39,258 nt of DNA from Hungatella effluvii (GCF_003201875.1 NZ_QJKD01000031.1:1-39258), one strand, 5' to 3'. Shown: positions 32,230-39,258, numbered from the stretch's first letter. Numbers and translations are program-made. The notes: a model not told the origin generated them from the sequence alone.

Positions 32230-33508
32230 AACATCTCCTGATAACTTCAATAATCCTATCCACCTGCTCCGCCGTCATCTTGTTATCGCTCGGCAGGCAC
32301 AGTCCTCTCGCAAAAATATCCGCTCCCACATCAAGCGTTACTCCGGCAATATAGGAGTTACTCCTGGCTCTTCCATTGCCCTCCCTTGTTACAAAACCAT
32401 TCATTCTATAAATAGGCTGCATATGCATCGGCTTCCAGATTGGCCTTCCCTCTGCATTAATACTTGCTATTGCCTCCAAAATTTCAGTAGGGCAAGATTT
32501 TCCATGCTCTGGGACATATATTGCTTTAGTATCGTCCCGTACCTGTCTACACATCGCATTTGTATTAATGAGCATTGCGGACATCCAGTAATTTGGAGTC
32601 GACTTATCTTCTTCAAATGCATTCATTGATACCGGCAGACCCTCTAAGCCTTCTTTGTATCTCACCCATACTTCTTTCTTCTGAGCGATATGCTCCTCCA
32701 GATGCGGATACTGTCCTCTCACCACACCCGCAATTACATTGCTCATACGGTAGTTATAACCGACTTCTTCATGTTGATACCATGCTGCGTTTTCTCTTGC
32801 CTGCGTGGACCACTTTCTCGCTTTGTTCGCATCCTCTATGATGTTTGTGAGTAAACATCCTCCAGATGAACCGCTGATTATTTTGTTCCCATTATAGGAA
32901 ATTGCTGCATAATCTCCAAAAGAACCGGTCTGGTGACCCTTATATGTGGCACCCATCGACTCTGCAGCATCCTCTATCATTAAAGCGCCATGTTTCTCAC
33001 ACACTGCCCTCAGTTCATCAAGCTTCCCAGGGAAGCCGTAAAGGTGGGCTACTACTACAAGCTTTACTTCTGGATAAATCTCAAACGCCTTCTCCAGAGC
33101 AATGGGATCCATGTTCCAGGTATCCCTCTCTGTATCAATAAACACTGGAATACCGCCCTCGTACACAACAGGGTTCAAAGTCGCGTCAAAGGTCATATCA
33201 GAGCAGAATACCCGCTTACCTTCTACAGCTCCATGCCCGACATCCGGCTTACCGTACAGTCTCTCACCGGCAAGCTTCACACAAAGATGGAGTGCAGCGG
33301 TGCAACAGGATAATGCCACTGCATATTTTGCCTCTGCTTTTTCAGCAGCAACTTTCTCGACCTCATTGATATTTGCTCCTACTGTGGACATCCAGTTTGT
33401 CTCGTATGCCTCTGTCATGTACTTTAATTCTTCTCCGTGCATAGTTGGGCTTGCCAGCCATACCCTCGACTCAAAAGGGGGGATATCACTCTGTTCCTTA
33501 ATAAACAT
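32222..33508 (-). CDS. PglE/DegT-family sugar aminotransferase
   Basis: 428 residues from the ATG at 33508 (AAGGGAG upstream); the frame goes back to 33595, but those 29 residues are not part of the family. PLP enzyme: Asp180 in 'MIEDAAESMGA' contacts the cofactor and Lys209 in 'YNGNKIISGSSGG' is the Schiff-base lysine. 'WLASPTMHGEELKYMTEAYETNWMSTVG' is the normal start. It aminates the 4-keto sugar left by the PglF-like dehydratase, giving UDP-4-amino-trideoxy sugar. It is 80 bp or more from PglF in the same transcript. Confidence 0.9.
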   Translation of the reverse strand: MFIKEQSDIPPFESRVWLASPTMHGEELKYMTEAYETNWMSTVGANINEVEKVAAEKAEAKYAVALSCCTAALHLCVKLAGERLYGKPDVGHGAVEGKRVFCSDMTFDATLNPVVYEGGIPVFIDTERDTWNMDPIALEKAFEIYPEVKLVVVAHLYGFPGKLDELRAVCEKHGALMIEDAAESMGATYKGHQTGSFGDYAAISYNGNKIISGSSGGCLLTNIIEDANKARKWSTQARENAAWYQHEEVGYNYRMSNVIAGVVRGQYPHLEEHIAQKKEVWVRYKEGLEGLPVSMNAFEEDKSTPNYWMSAMLINTNAMCRQVRDDTKAIYVPEHGKSCPTEILEAIASINAEGRPIWKPMHMQPIYRMNGFVTREGNGRARSNSYIAGVTLDVGADIFARGLCLPSDNKMTAEQVDRIIEVIRRCFE

Positions 33509-33676
33509 ATTCTTGGCTCCCTTGTACATAAATCGGTTTATACCTAATTCATTATCGCTTGATTCATGTTGACTCAAATCATATATCAGTTTCATTTAAA
33601 TCAGCTATCTTCCATGACTGCCTTTTCTATATAACAAATGTTAAAACTTTTATCCATTTGTTTCTTCTCTTCAATA

Positions 33677-35827
33677 TTATTTTGCCATACTTGCAACCGC
33701 CACCTCCGCCATCACACTTCCAATCCGACTTTTTCTTACAACCTCTTCTCCTGTAGGCCTATCCCCTACCGGCAGAAATGTCGTAACGATCTCCCTAACC
33801 ATCTCGACAATGCAATCACTATTCTCATAACTCGCTTTGGCTAACTCCTCTAACTGCTTTAAAAACACCTCTTTGTCAAACGGAATCGGTTTTCCAATAT
33901 GAATCAATTCATTGGCTGTCTTCAACATTCCTTCCTCAGCCATCAACTTCTCCTCAAATAACTTTTCACCAGGCCTTAGTCCTGTATATGCCAACTGAAT
34001 ATCGACTTCAGGCTCATATCCTGATAACTTAATCAAATTCCGGGCAAGCGTATCAATCTTCACTGGCTCTCCCATATCCAAAACAAAGATCTCTCCGCCC
34101 TTCGCATAAGTTCCTGCCTGCATCACCAGACTTACTGCCTCCGGTATCGTCATAAAATAACGAACAATATCCGGATGCGTAACAGTAACTGGGCCTCCTG
34201 CTTCAATCTGCTTTTTAAACAGCGGAATGACTGAACCATTGCTTCCTAGTACATTGCCGAAACGAACTGCCACGAATTGGGTTCCCATCTTCTTTCCCTG
34301 TGCAGCCCTATTTCCTTCTCTCATACCATCAACAGCCATATGATCCACCGGATCATGTACAACCTGTCCGTCAATCGTTTTATTCACATGCGCATGCAAA
34401 AACGGCAGCAGTTCCATCTTCCCCTCTTTGCTAATTGCATCCATACTCTGAATCACCATCTCACAAAGCCTTTTACTCGCCCCCATGATGCTGGTTGGAT
34501 TGACAGCCTTATCCGTGCTGATCAGCACAAACCGCTGCGTTCCATTCCTCAAAGCGGCATAAGCGGTCTTATATGTACCCACTACATTGTTCTTAATCGC
34601 TTCATTGGGACTGGTTTCCATCAGAGGTACATGCTTATGTGCAGCCGCATGGTATACAATGTCTGGTTTATACCGCTCAAACACCATGTTGATTCTTCTG
34701 CTATCACGCACCGAGCCAATCAGGACGACCAGATTCAGCTTATCCTTATATTTTCTTTTCAGTTCCTGTTCGATGTCATAGGCATTATTTTCATACACAT
34801 CAAAGATTATCAGCTGTTTCGGCTCATGCCCGGCAATCTGACGGCATAGCTCACTGCCAATGGAACCGCCTCCGCCTGTGACAAGAATGGTCTTTCCTTT
34901 GATATACTGGAATATTTCTTCCATATTCACCTTAATCGGATCTCTGCCAAGCAAATCCTCTACTGCCACTGCCTTCATTCTGCTCAGTGACACCTCACCA
35001 TTGGCCAACTGATATATACCTGGCAGGCTCTTCAGCTCACAGTGGGTCTCTTTACAGATATTTAAAATATCCCTTTTATCCTTTGGAGATGCGGTTGGTA
35101 TTGCTAATAAAATCTGGTCAATCTTATACTTTTCAACTGATTCCATAATTGAATCACGGCCGCCAACGATCGGCACACCTTCCATAAACCGCTCCCATTT
35201 ATTAGGATTATCATCAATCACGCAGCATGGCTTCGCCATAACTTCCGTTGAACTTTTCAGTTCCTTTAATATCACCTGTCCAGCGGCACCAGCACCGATC
35301 ACCATCACATTATGGACAGCGCTCACATTCCGTTCTCTTCTCGTCCGCTCCAGCGTTACATAACGATAGGCAAATCGTATCGCAGTTACCAGAGCCAGCT
35401 GCATGGCTGCGCCGATCATATAATACGAAATAGGCATACGCTTAATACACAAAGTAATGAACACAGCATGAAATACTGTGGTAATCACACTTGATGCAAA
35501 TATCCGGTTCAACTCGCTAAAGCTGGCAAATCTCCAAAGACTTTTATACAAATGCAGCGAATAAAATACAATCAACACAAACACCGTATAAAATGGCGCG
35601 AATTTTATGTACGAATCAAGATATATCTGAGGGATTTTTGAGAAACGCAAATCAAACCGCAGCCACAAACCAAAAAAGTAAGAAAAATTCACTGCGATTA
35701 CGTCATATATGATAAGATAGAAAGCGACTACTTTCCAATGTTCGATATGTCTTTTTTTTGAGTTATTTCCATTTGCAGGTTTTAACGCTTTGTCATTATT
35801 CTTTCGTTCATTTGTATTTACTTTCAC
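33677..35827 (-). CDS. PglF/CapD-like UDP-GlcNAc 4,6-dehydratase
   Basis: 716 residues from a GTG start at 35827. Four hydrophobic segments (about 33-150) anchor it. A first Rossmann-like domain (174-300, 'VMVIGAGAAGQVIL') precedes the SDR catalytic domain: TGGGGSIG (317-324), TDK (438-440) with Lys452 in 'GASKRLCE'. The enzyme converts UDP-GlcNAc to the 4-keto-6-deoxy sugar, the first step to UDP-bacillosamine. Unusual: about 50 extra residues (463-516) between 'EMVIQSM' and 'FVAVRFGNVLG', with a His-rich stretch, which makes it longer than the common 600-650 residue forms. Confidence 0.92.
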   Translation of the reverse strand: MKVNTNERKNNDKALKPANGNNSKKRHIEHWKVVAFYLIIYDVIAVNFSYFFGLWLRFDLRFSKIPQIYLDSYIKFAPFYTVFVLIVFYSLHLYKSLWRFASFSELNRIFASSVITTVFHAVFITLCIKRMPISYYMIGAAMQLALVTAIRFAYRYVTLERTRRERNVSAVHNVMVIGAGAAGQVILKELKSSTEVMAKPCCVIDDNPNKWERFMEGVPIVGGRDSIMESVEKYKIDQILLAIPTASPKDKRDILNICKETHCELKSLPGIYQLANGEVSLSRMKAVAVEDLLGRDPIKVNMEEIFQYIKGKTILVTGGGGSIGSELCRQIAGHEPKQLIIFDVYENNAYDIEQELKRKYKDKLNLVVLIGSVRDSRRINMVFERYKPDIVYHAAAHKHVPLMETSPNEAIKNNVVGTYKTAYAALRNGTQRFVLISTDKAVNPTSIMGASKRLCEMVIQSMDAISKEGKMELLPFLHAHVNKTIDGQVVHDPVDHMAVDGMREGNRAAQGKKMGTQFVAVRFGNVLGSNGSVIPLFKKQIEAGGPVTVTHPDIVRYFMTIPEAVSLVMQAGTYAKGGEIFVLDMGEPVKIDTLARNLIKLSGYEPEVDIQLAYTGLRPGEKLFEEKLMAEEGMLKTANELIHIGKPIPFDKEVFLKQLEELAKASYENSDCIVEMVREIVTTFLPVGDRPTGEEVVRKSRIGSVMAEVAVASMAK

Positions 35828-35934
35828 TGTACTTCATACTCCAATCTCCCTAACCTCAAAAATGCACCGGGGTTATTTTTCCATTCCATCTATCGGGAAT
35901 TTTCGTTCTGTTTATTACGTATCTTATATCTGCA

Positions 35935-36270
35935 TCACTTTAATACAGACTCTAAATACACCTTCAGCAGATTTACCGCGCCCTCACGAACGCGTCTATC
36001 ACAATGAGACAACATGTTTACAATCAATTTTGGTTCTCCCATTTTTTCGTCATCAGCAATTCCGTAAATCAGATAGTCCAGTGACAGTCCCATTTTTTCG
36101 GCCAGAAGCATCAACGTTTCTACAGACATTCCACATCTTCCGTTCTCAATATCACGGTAATATTTGCCTTTCTTTCCGATTTGTCTTCCCATTTCTTCCC
36201 CTGTTAGTCCCATCTCACGTCGACGGCAAGCCAGACGTTTCCCCACTTCCTGTCTGTCATAAGTCACCAT
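35935..36270 (-). CDS. Cro/CI-family transcriptional regulator, first gene of the polysaccharide operon
   Basis: 111 residues with GGAG before the ATG at 36270. The HTH is 'VGKRLACRRREMGLTGEEMGRQIG' and 'YYRDIENGRCGMSVETLMLLAEKMGLSLDYLIYG' (residues about 9-68), followed by a helical tail. It sits just downstream of the invertible promoter, so it is made only when the switch faces this way. A 21-bp palindrome in its own leader could be its operator, giving autoregulation on top of inversion. The following pglF-like gene starts 107 bp later. Confidence 0.9.
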   Translation of the reverse strand: MVTYDRQEVGKRLACRRREMGLTGEEMGRQIGKKGKYYRDIENGRCGMSVETLMLLAEKMGLSLDYLIYGIADDEKMGEPKLIVNMLSHCDRRVREGAVNLLKVYLESVLK

Positions 36271-36299
36271 ATTACTCCGCCTTTCGCTATTTCATGAAT

Positions 36300-36323
36300 A
36301 CAACATAATAAGTATTATGTTGT
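36300..36323 (+). repeat. Left inverted repeat of the invertible segment
   Basis: ACAACATAATA (36300-36310), centre AG, TATTATGTTGT (36313-36323). Each site is itself an 11-bp palindrome with a 2-bp asymmetric centre, the form of a tyrosine-recombinase crossover site with two inverted arms. The whole is the exact reverse complement of the copy at 36519. Confidence 0.95.
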
Positions 36324-36324
36324 A

Positions 36325-36345
36325 AACGTATAATTTTTATACGTT
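36325..36345. promoter_or_regulatory. 21-bp palindrome, putative operator
   Basis: AACGTATAA, TTT, TTATACGTT: perfect 9-bp arms with a 3-bp centre. It lies inside the invertible segment right next to the left site, some 13-33 bases after the predicted transcription start, a position where a bound repressor would block transcription. The regulator encoded first downstream is the obvious candidate to bind it. It travels with the promoter on inversion. Confidence 0.6.
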
Positions 36346-36365
36346 AAAAACTGATTTTCTCTATA

Positions 36366-36394
36366 ATACTAGCACGCATTTCAATTATTTTCAA
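36366..36394 (-). promoter_or_regulatory. Promoter inside the invertible segment, facing the polysaccharide operon
   Basis: On the minus strand TTGAAA (36394-36389) is followed by a 17-bp spacer and TAGTAT (36371-36366), with TGC directly before the -10 (extended -10). Start of transcription would be near 36358, leaving an 88-nt leader that contains the palindrome and the left site. A TATAAT-like overlapping hexamer (TATTAT, 36368-36363) could also serve. Confidence 0.7.
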
Positions 36395-36518
36395 CTCTAA
36401 ATGCTACAAATTTCCCAGTTAAATACCAAATAATTTTTATCTTCTAATGACACTTTAAGTAAAAACATGTCACAATGGGGGCGATAAAACGCCTTAAAAC
36501 CGACGTTTTAAATCGGCT

Positions 36519-36542
36519 ACAACATAATACTTATTATGTTGT
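36519..36542 (-). repeat. Right inverted repeat of the invertible segment
   Basis: ACAACATAATA, centre CT, TATTATGTTGT: exact reverse complement of the left site at 36300-36323. The centre dinucleotide (AG versus CT) gives the pair opposite polarity, so recombination inverts rather than deletes. It ends 5 bp from the stop codon of the recombinase gene. Confidence 0.95.
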
Positions 36543-36547
36543 TCCTT

Positions 36548-37390
36548 TCAAATCACCAGTCTCAGCCTCTCCAGCTGCCTTCGGTGTTCCTCCCCGGTAG
36601 AAATCATATAGATTCTCGTAGTATTGATATTGCTGTGCCCCAGCACATCTGCAAGCTTCGCCATATCCTTATCGATCTCATAAAAACATCTGGCAAACAG
36701 GTGACGCAGATTATGCGGAAATATTTTATCCGCCAGTACCCCTGCTTCCTTTGCAATGCTTTTCATTTCACGCCAGATATTGCTTCTGTCTACTGTATTT
36801 CCGCTTCTTGTAGTAAATACTGTTCCTGCTTTAATCTCTTTTTTTTGAATGTATAAAAGCAGTTTTTTCCTTAAATCTCCCGGTATCATAATTCTCCGGG
36901 TTTTGCCCTTACAGCATATCTCTGCAAATCCCTGCCGAACCGCCCCTACTGTTATAAAGCTTAATTCACTGACACGAATTCCCGTACAGCATATAGTCTG
37001 AAGAATCATTTCCAGTCTGCTGTTACCACTTCTCCTGGCCGCTTTCACCAGGCGAAAATACTCCTGCCTGGACAGTTCTTTTTCTTCCATACAAAAGGAC
37101 TGCTGCTGGATCTTAAGCTGCTTTACCAAAAACTCCGGATGGTCCAGCCACCGAAAGAAACTGTTAAGAGCCGCAAGAATGGTATTAACACTTCTTGCAC
37201 TGTAATCTTTCTGCAGCAGCTCCTTATAATTAATGATGCGCTCCTTTGTCAGCGGATCATTTTTCATGTAATCTAAGAATTTGAAGATATCCCGCAAATA
37301 TTGATCAATAGTCGCCTTACTTTTTTCCTCCAACACCAAATACTGCTTAAATTCCTCCATTACCTGCATTCCAATTTTCAGTTCCTTCAT
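36548..37390 (-). CDS. Tyrosine recombinase, probable invertase of the adjacent switch
   Basis: 280 residues, the small XerC/D-like size with no arm-binding domain. The N-terminal core-binding domain (about 10-95) has 'YLVLEEKSKATIDQYLRDI'. The complete catalytic set is seen: Arg139 (TGIRVSEL), Lys163 (CKGKTRR), His226 and Arg229 (PHNLRH), His252 (GHSNINTT) and Tyr261 (RIYM). GGGGAG precedes the ATG. The stop codon lies 5 bp from the right inverted repeat. Being upstream of the segment, its own expression should not depend on orientation, though in OFF the promoter would fire antisense into its 3' end. Confidence 0.92.
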   Translation of the reverse strand: MKELKIGMQVMEEFKQYLVLEEKSKATIDQYLRDIFKFLDYMKNDPLTKERIINYKELLQKDYSARSVNTILAALNSFFRWLDHPEFLVKQLKIQQQSFCMEEKELSRQEYFRLVKAARRSGNSRLEMILQTICCTGIRVSELSFITVGAVRQGFAEICCKGKTRRIMIPGDLRKKLLLYIQKKEIKAGTVFTTRSGNTVDRSNIWREMKSIAKEAGVLADKIFPHNLRHLFARCFYEIDKDMAKLADVLGHSNINTTRIYMISTGEEHRRQLERLRLVI

Positions 37391-37441
37391 CTAAATTCTC
37401 CCCTCAGTCATTTAATCGAAAGCTGCTGATTCCTTTAATTC

Positions 37442-37473
37442 AAAAAACCTGCTGTTAGACAGCGGGGTTTTTT
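37442..37473. terminator. Bidirectional terminator upstream of the recombinase
   Basis: AAAAAACCTGCTG pairs with CAGCGGGGTTTTTT (one bulged G) around a 5-nt loop, with A and T tracts on the two sides. It separates the recombinase gene from the DNA to its right. Confidence 0.75.
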
Positions 37474-37540
37474 GACCCTCGCGGCATGGAGCCAAATTGA
37501 CACGCCACCCTGTCTGTTTGGTTCTCCGCCTGCGGGAATA

Positions 37541-37632
37541 AAAAAGGCCCCATGCTACAATAGATTCTTTCCTTGCATCAGCGATGAAACTTTACCAGGA
37601 AAAAACATAAAGCATGGAGACCAATTCTTTTT
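37541..37632. repeat. 92-bp imperfect palindrome, possible MITE or structured RNA
   Basis: AAAAAGGCCCCATGCT at the left (to 37556) matches AGCATGGAGACC and a T run at the right (37611 onward). Nested inside are TTTCCT (37568-37573) / AGGAAA (37597-37602) and CATC-AGC-GATG (37576-37586). It has the shape of a non-autonomous transposable-element remnant or a long hairpin RNA. No coding frame is present. I see no gene in 37633-37925. Confidence 0.5.
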
Positions 37633-37925
37633 TCTATGAAACATGATGATAGTGCTTATGATACCATTTTTTTGCAATCTTTTCAACATACTGCAAACTG
37701 GGGTAATTTGAACTTCCTATTTTAAGTACTATTAATATACAGACTTTATTAAATCGTTGCTTGACGACCACTGATTATTCTGTTATGTTTTGATTACAGG
37801 ATACATGATCCCATGTGAGAGGATGCCTATATAAAACTATTGCTCTTCGTTAGTTTTATGGAATATTTATAGAATAACCGAAAAATAACGTACTGAATTC
37901 ATGGCCGGAATAATATTTGCAGTGA

Positions 37926-38105
37926 TTATGATAATGGCCGGCTGATTTGAATCGATCCATCGGCCCTCAATACTTCTATAATAGAAGATACCTTATCATG
38001 CGGAATATACAGTTCATTTGATATTTGAAATGCTGTCGGCGTATACCCGTGTTTTTTTGTGAACTCTTCTGTGTATAACAGAACCCTGTCTCTATTGTTA
38101 TTCAT
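37926..38105 (-). CDS. 59-residue winged-helix-like small protein
   Basis: A short gene, ATG at 38105 with GAGGT about nine bases upstream and a TATAAT (minus strand, 38134-38129) further up. It starts MNNNRDRVLLYTEEFTKK and continues HGYTPTAFQISNELYIPHDKV. It resembles the N-terminal winged helix of LexA ('...GYPPTVREI...') and MarR/DeoR-like wHTH domains, with 'SSIIEVLRADGSI' as the recognition/wing region. No second domain. It may be a small DNA-binding protein or the remains of a larger regulator. It is divergent from the ykvA-like gene. Confidence 0.6.
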   Translation of the reverse strand: MNNNRDRVLLYTEEFTKKHGYTPTAFQISNELYIPHDKVSSIIEVLRADGSIQISRPLS

Positions 38106-38246
38106 AGCAGTATACCTCGTAATTCCATATTATAGGGAGAGTGTTAACCAAACCTTTTTCTTTTATACAACTATCAACAAGGAACTTCCTTTAGGGGTAC
38201 GTTTACGGGGAATCACCACAAAATATAAGCTGCAGAGGTAACTAAG

Positions 38247-38612
38247 ATGAATTTGAAAGAACGTGCTAAGAAACTCAAAACAGATATTCCTGCTGTATTT
38301 CTGGCCTTAAAAGATAAGGACACCCCGGCAGCGGCAAAATTTTTTGCAGGAATTACAGTGGTGTATGCTCTTTCACCGATTGATTTCATACCGGATTTTA
38401 TTCCTGTCTTAGGTTATTTGGATGATATTATTTTATTACCCGCTCTGATCGCATTTACAATTAAATTGATACCTGAAAATGTTATGGATAAAAATCGCGA
38501 ACAGTCAAAAGAACTATGGATAGATGGAAAGCCTAAGAAGTGGTATTACGCTATTCCTATCGCTGCAATTTGGCTTTTGCTTATTTTTTTAATATTAAAA
38601 GCCATTTTATAA
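38247..38612 (+). CDS. YkvA-family (DUF1232) membrane protein
   Basis: 121 residues with AGAGGTAA before the ATG. The family signature 'ALSPIDFIPDFIPVLGYLDD' (41-60) is perfect. A hydrophobic helix (about 34-58) and a C-terminal membrane helix (about 101-119, PIAAIWLLLIFLILKAI) are visible. DUF1232 proteins are widespread in bacteria; function not established. A terminator follows the stop. Confidence 0.9.
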   Translation: MNLKERAKKLKTDIPAVFLALKDKDTPAAAKFFAGITVVYALSPIDFIPDFIPVLGYLDDIILLPALIAFTIKLIPENVMDKNREQSKELWIDGKPKKWYYAIPIAAIWLLLIFLILKAIL

Positions 38613-38636
38613 AAACTCTTCTGGAAAATTTTAAAA

Positions 38637-38669
38637 AAAGAACTGTTTCTAAAATAAGGAACAGTTCTT
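38637..38669. terminator. Bidirectional terminator between convergent genes
   Basis: AGAACTGTT pairs with AACAGTTCT around a loop of about 12 nt, with an A run on the left and T/C-rich sequence on the right. It ends both the ykvA-like gene and the convergent hypothetical gene. Confidence 0.8.
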
Positions 38670-38675
38670 CTCACG

Positions 38676-38999
38676 TTATTTTGCTGCTGCCATGTCCTTA
38701 AGTATCTTCTCCCCCTCCTTCAGTTCTCTGTCTAATTTTCCTCCAACGATCAGCCCGATTTTCAAATAAATCTCTTCAAGAATAGCGGCAAATTTTATAA
38801 CTGCATCAAACAGCTCATCATCGTCTTTATTAATACCTGGATAAAGATGCGTCAATTCCAATATAAATTCCCGGTAACTGTTCTCAATAGCCTTTTCGCT
38901 TACATCAATCGTTCCTTTTACCGGTTCTGGCTCATCCAGCAAACAGGCAATTACGTTGTCCAAACTTGCTCTTTCTAAGATTCCTTTAACACTTGACAT
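38676..38999 (-). CDS. Hypothetical helical protein
   Basis: 107 residues with GAGGAGG before the ATG. The sequence is predicted all-helical and acidic: 'ASLDNVIACLLDEPEPVKGTIDVSEK', 'YREFILELTHLYPG', and 'LFDAVIKFAAILEEIYLKIGLIVGGKLD'. No catalytic motif or membrane segment. I do not recognise the family with confidence. It is convergent with the ykvA-like gene. Confidence 0.6.
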   Translation of the reverse strand: MSSVKGILERASLDNVIACLLDEPEPVKGTIDVSEKAIENSYREFILELTHLYPGINKDDDELFDAVIKFAAILEEIYLKIGLIVGGKLDRELKEGEKILKDMAAAK

Positions 39000-39195
39000 A
39001 TTTCATTTCCTCCTCGTGCATATTCTGGCATGCTGTCATTTCATTTTTTGCCGTCATTATAACATTATAATAAAGTCTCAGCTAAATGGATGCCAAATAC
39101 CAAATATGAATGGCGAAACTTCAAAATTTGTCATGCTTATGGATTTTTGTTACTGTTCAGAGGCCAATGTCAGTTAGTTAATATCAGGTAAAGGG

Positions 39196-39258
39196 ATGCA
39201 TATTCCAGAAAATGAAAATCTGACACTCGAAATGGTGGTACTTATGAGGGGAGGGATC
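39196..39258 (+). CDS. Possible start of a gene running off the window
   Basis: An open frame from ATG 39196 (MHIPENENLTLEMVVLMRGG) to the window end, preceded by AAAGGG but with almost no spacer. Only 21 codons are visible, so this may be chance. Confidence 0.2.
   Translation, partial: MHIPENENLTLEMVVLMRGGI

Larger units (their letters stand above)
36300..36542. other. Invertible promoter segment (phase-variation switch)
   Basis: Two 24-bp sites in exact inverted orientation (36300-36323 and 36519-36542) enclose 195 bp that hold an outward promoter facing the polysaccharide operon. A tyrosine recombinase gene ends 5 bp beyond the right site. This is the layout of known invertible promoters, such as those of Bacteroides capsule loci and Clostridioides difficile switches. 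Inversion would turn the promoter to face the 3' end of the recombinase and shut off the operon. Both sites and the promoter are seen directly. Inversion itself is inferred. Confidence 0.85.

Noticed and set aside
36480..36518. Terminator inside the invertible segment (GGCG/CGCC and AAAACG/CGTTTT hairpins)
   Set aside because: The stems are short and no proper T run follows in either direction, so I do not list it, although a weak insulating role is possible.
37842..37864. A/T-rich promoter-like elements (TTGACG at 37761, TATGTT at 37784) on the plus strand
   Set aside because: There is no gene downstream within a reasonable distance, and the match is weak.

Overview
The window looks like chromosome of a Gram-positive anaerobe of the class Clostridia, most likely family Lachnospiraceae. 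The reasons are strong AGGAGG-type ribosome binding sites, the gene order cysS-mrnC-rlmB beside ispF and a diacylglycerol-kinase-family gene, DUF4860/GspF/PilT pilus-type genes, L-lactate dehydrogenase and a YkvA protein. The species cannot be fixed from this text alone. Most genes lie on the minus strand and are read from high to low coordinates.

Left end (1-4.1 kb): a tRNA-Thr gene with its own promoter and terminator, a 47-residue ORF, a repetitive 22-cysteine protein followed by a decayed in-frame tail made of 12-bp repeats, two neighbouring zinc-ribbon proteins, a small secreted or membrane protein and a small Cro/CI-type regulator.

Core block (4.1-14.4 kb, all minus): in transcription order, a lipid-kinase-family protein, ispF (with an unusual Cys-rich tail), cysS, mrnC, rlmB, a transglutaminase-like lipoprotein, a type IV pilus/type II secretion-like set (GspF/PilC platform, four short pilin-like or membrane-anchored proteins, PilT ATPase) and ldh. 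No PilB assembly ATPase, prepilin peptidase or major pilin is in the window.

Junk zone (14.55-18.3 kb): tRNA-Val and tRNA-Met, then an AT-rich graveyard. It holds a broken tyrosine integrase next to tRNA-Met, two small unknown genes, a SIR2/AbiH-like gene interrupted by one in-frame TAA, an IS66 tnpB fragment, and an acyltransferase-3 gene cut off at that fragment.

Surface polysaccharide locus (18.3-36.3 kb, all minus, tightly packed or overlapping genes). Transcription begins near 36.36 kb with a Cro/CI regulator. It then runs through a PglF-like 4,6-dehydratase, a PglE-like aminotransferase, a PglC/WcaJ-type phosphoglycosyl transferase, two left-handed beta-helix acyltransferases (one PglD-like), an acyl carrier protein, an FkbH-like HAD/acyltransferase, a VOC protein, LicD, an IspD/TarI-like cytidylyltransferase, an extended SDR, a GT2, a Wzy-like polymerase, a GT32-like transferase, a Wzx-like flippase, another acetyltransferase, a second GT2 and a sulfotransferase-like protein. 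This is a Wzx/Wzy-type capsule or exopolysaccharide operon. It probably starts on a UDP-bacillosamine-like sugar and adds acyl, polyol-phosphate and possibly sulfate decorations.

Main discovery (36.30-37.39 kb): the only promoter I can see for this operon lies on a 195-bp segment. The segment is bounded by two 24-bp sites that are exact reverse complements of each other, and a complete tyrosine recombinase gene begins upstream and ends 5 bp from one site. This has the architecture of an invertible promoter, an ON/OFF phase-variation switch for the whole polysaccharide locus. In the orientation given here the promoter faces the operon (ON). A 21-bp palindrome just after the predicted start of transcription may be an operator for the regulator encoded first in the operon.

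Right end (37.4-39.26 kb): a terminator, a 92-bp imperfect palindrome, a 59-residue LexA-like winged-helix ORF, ykvA-like and hypothetical genes, and a possible gene start at the edge.
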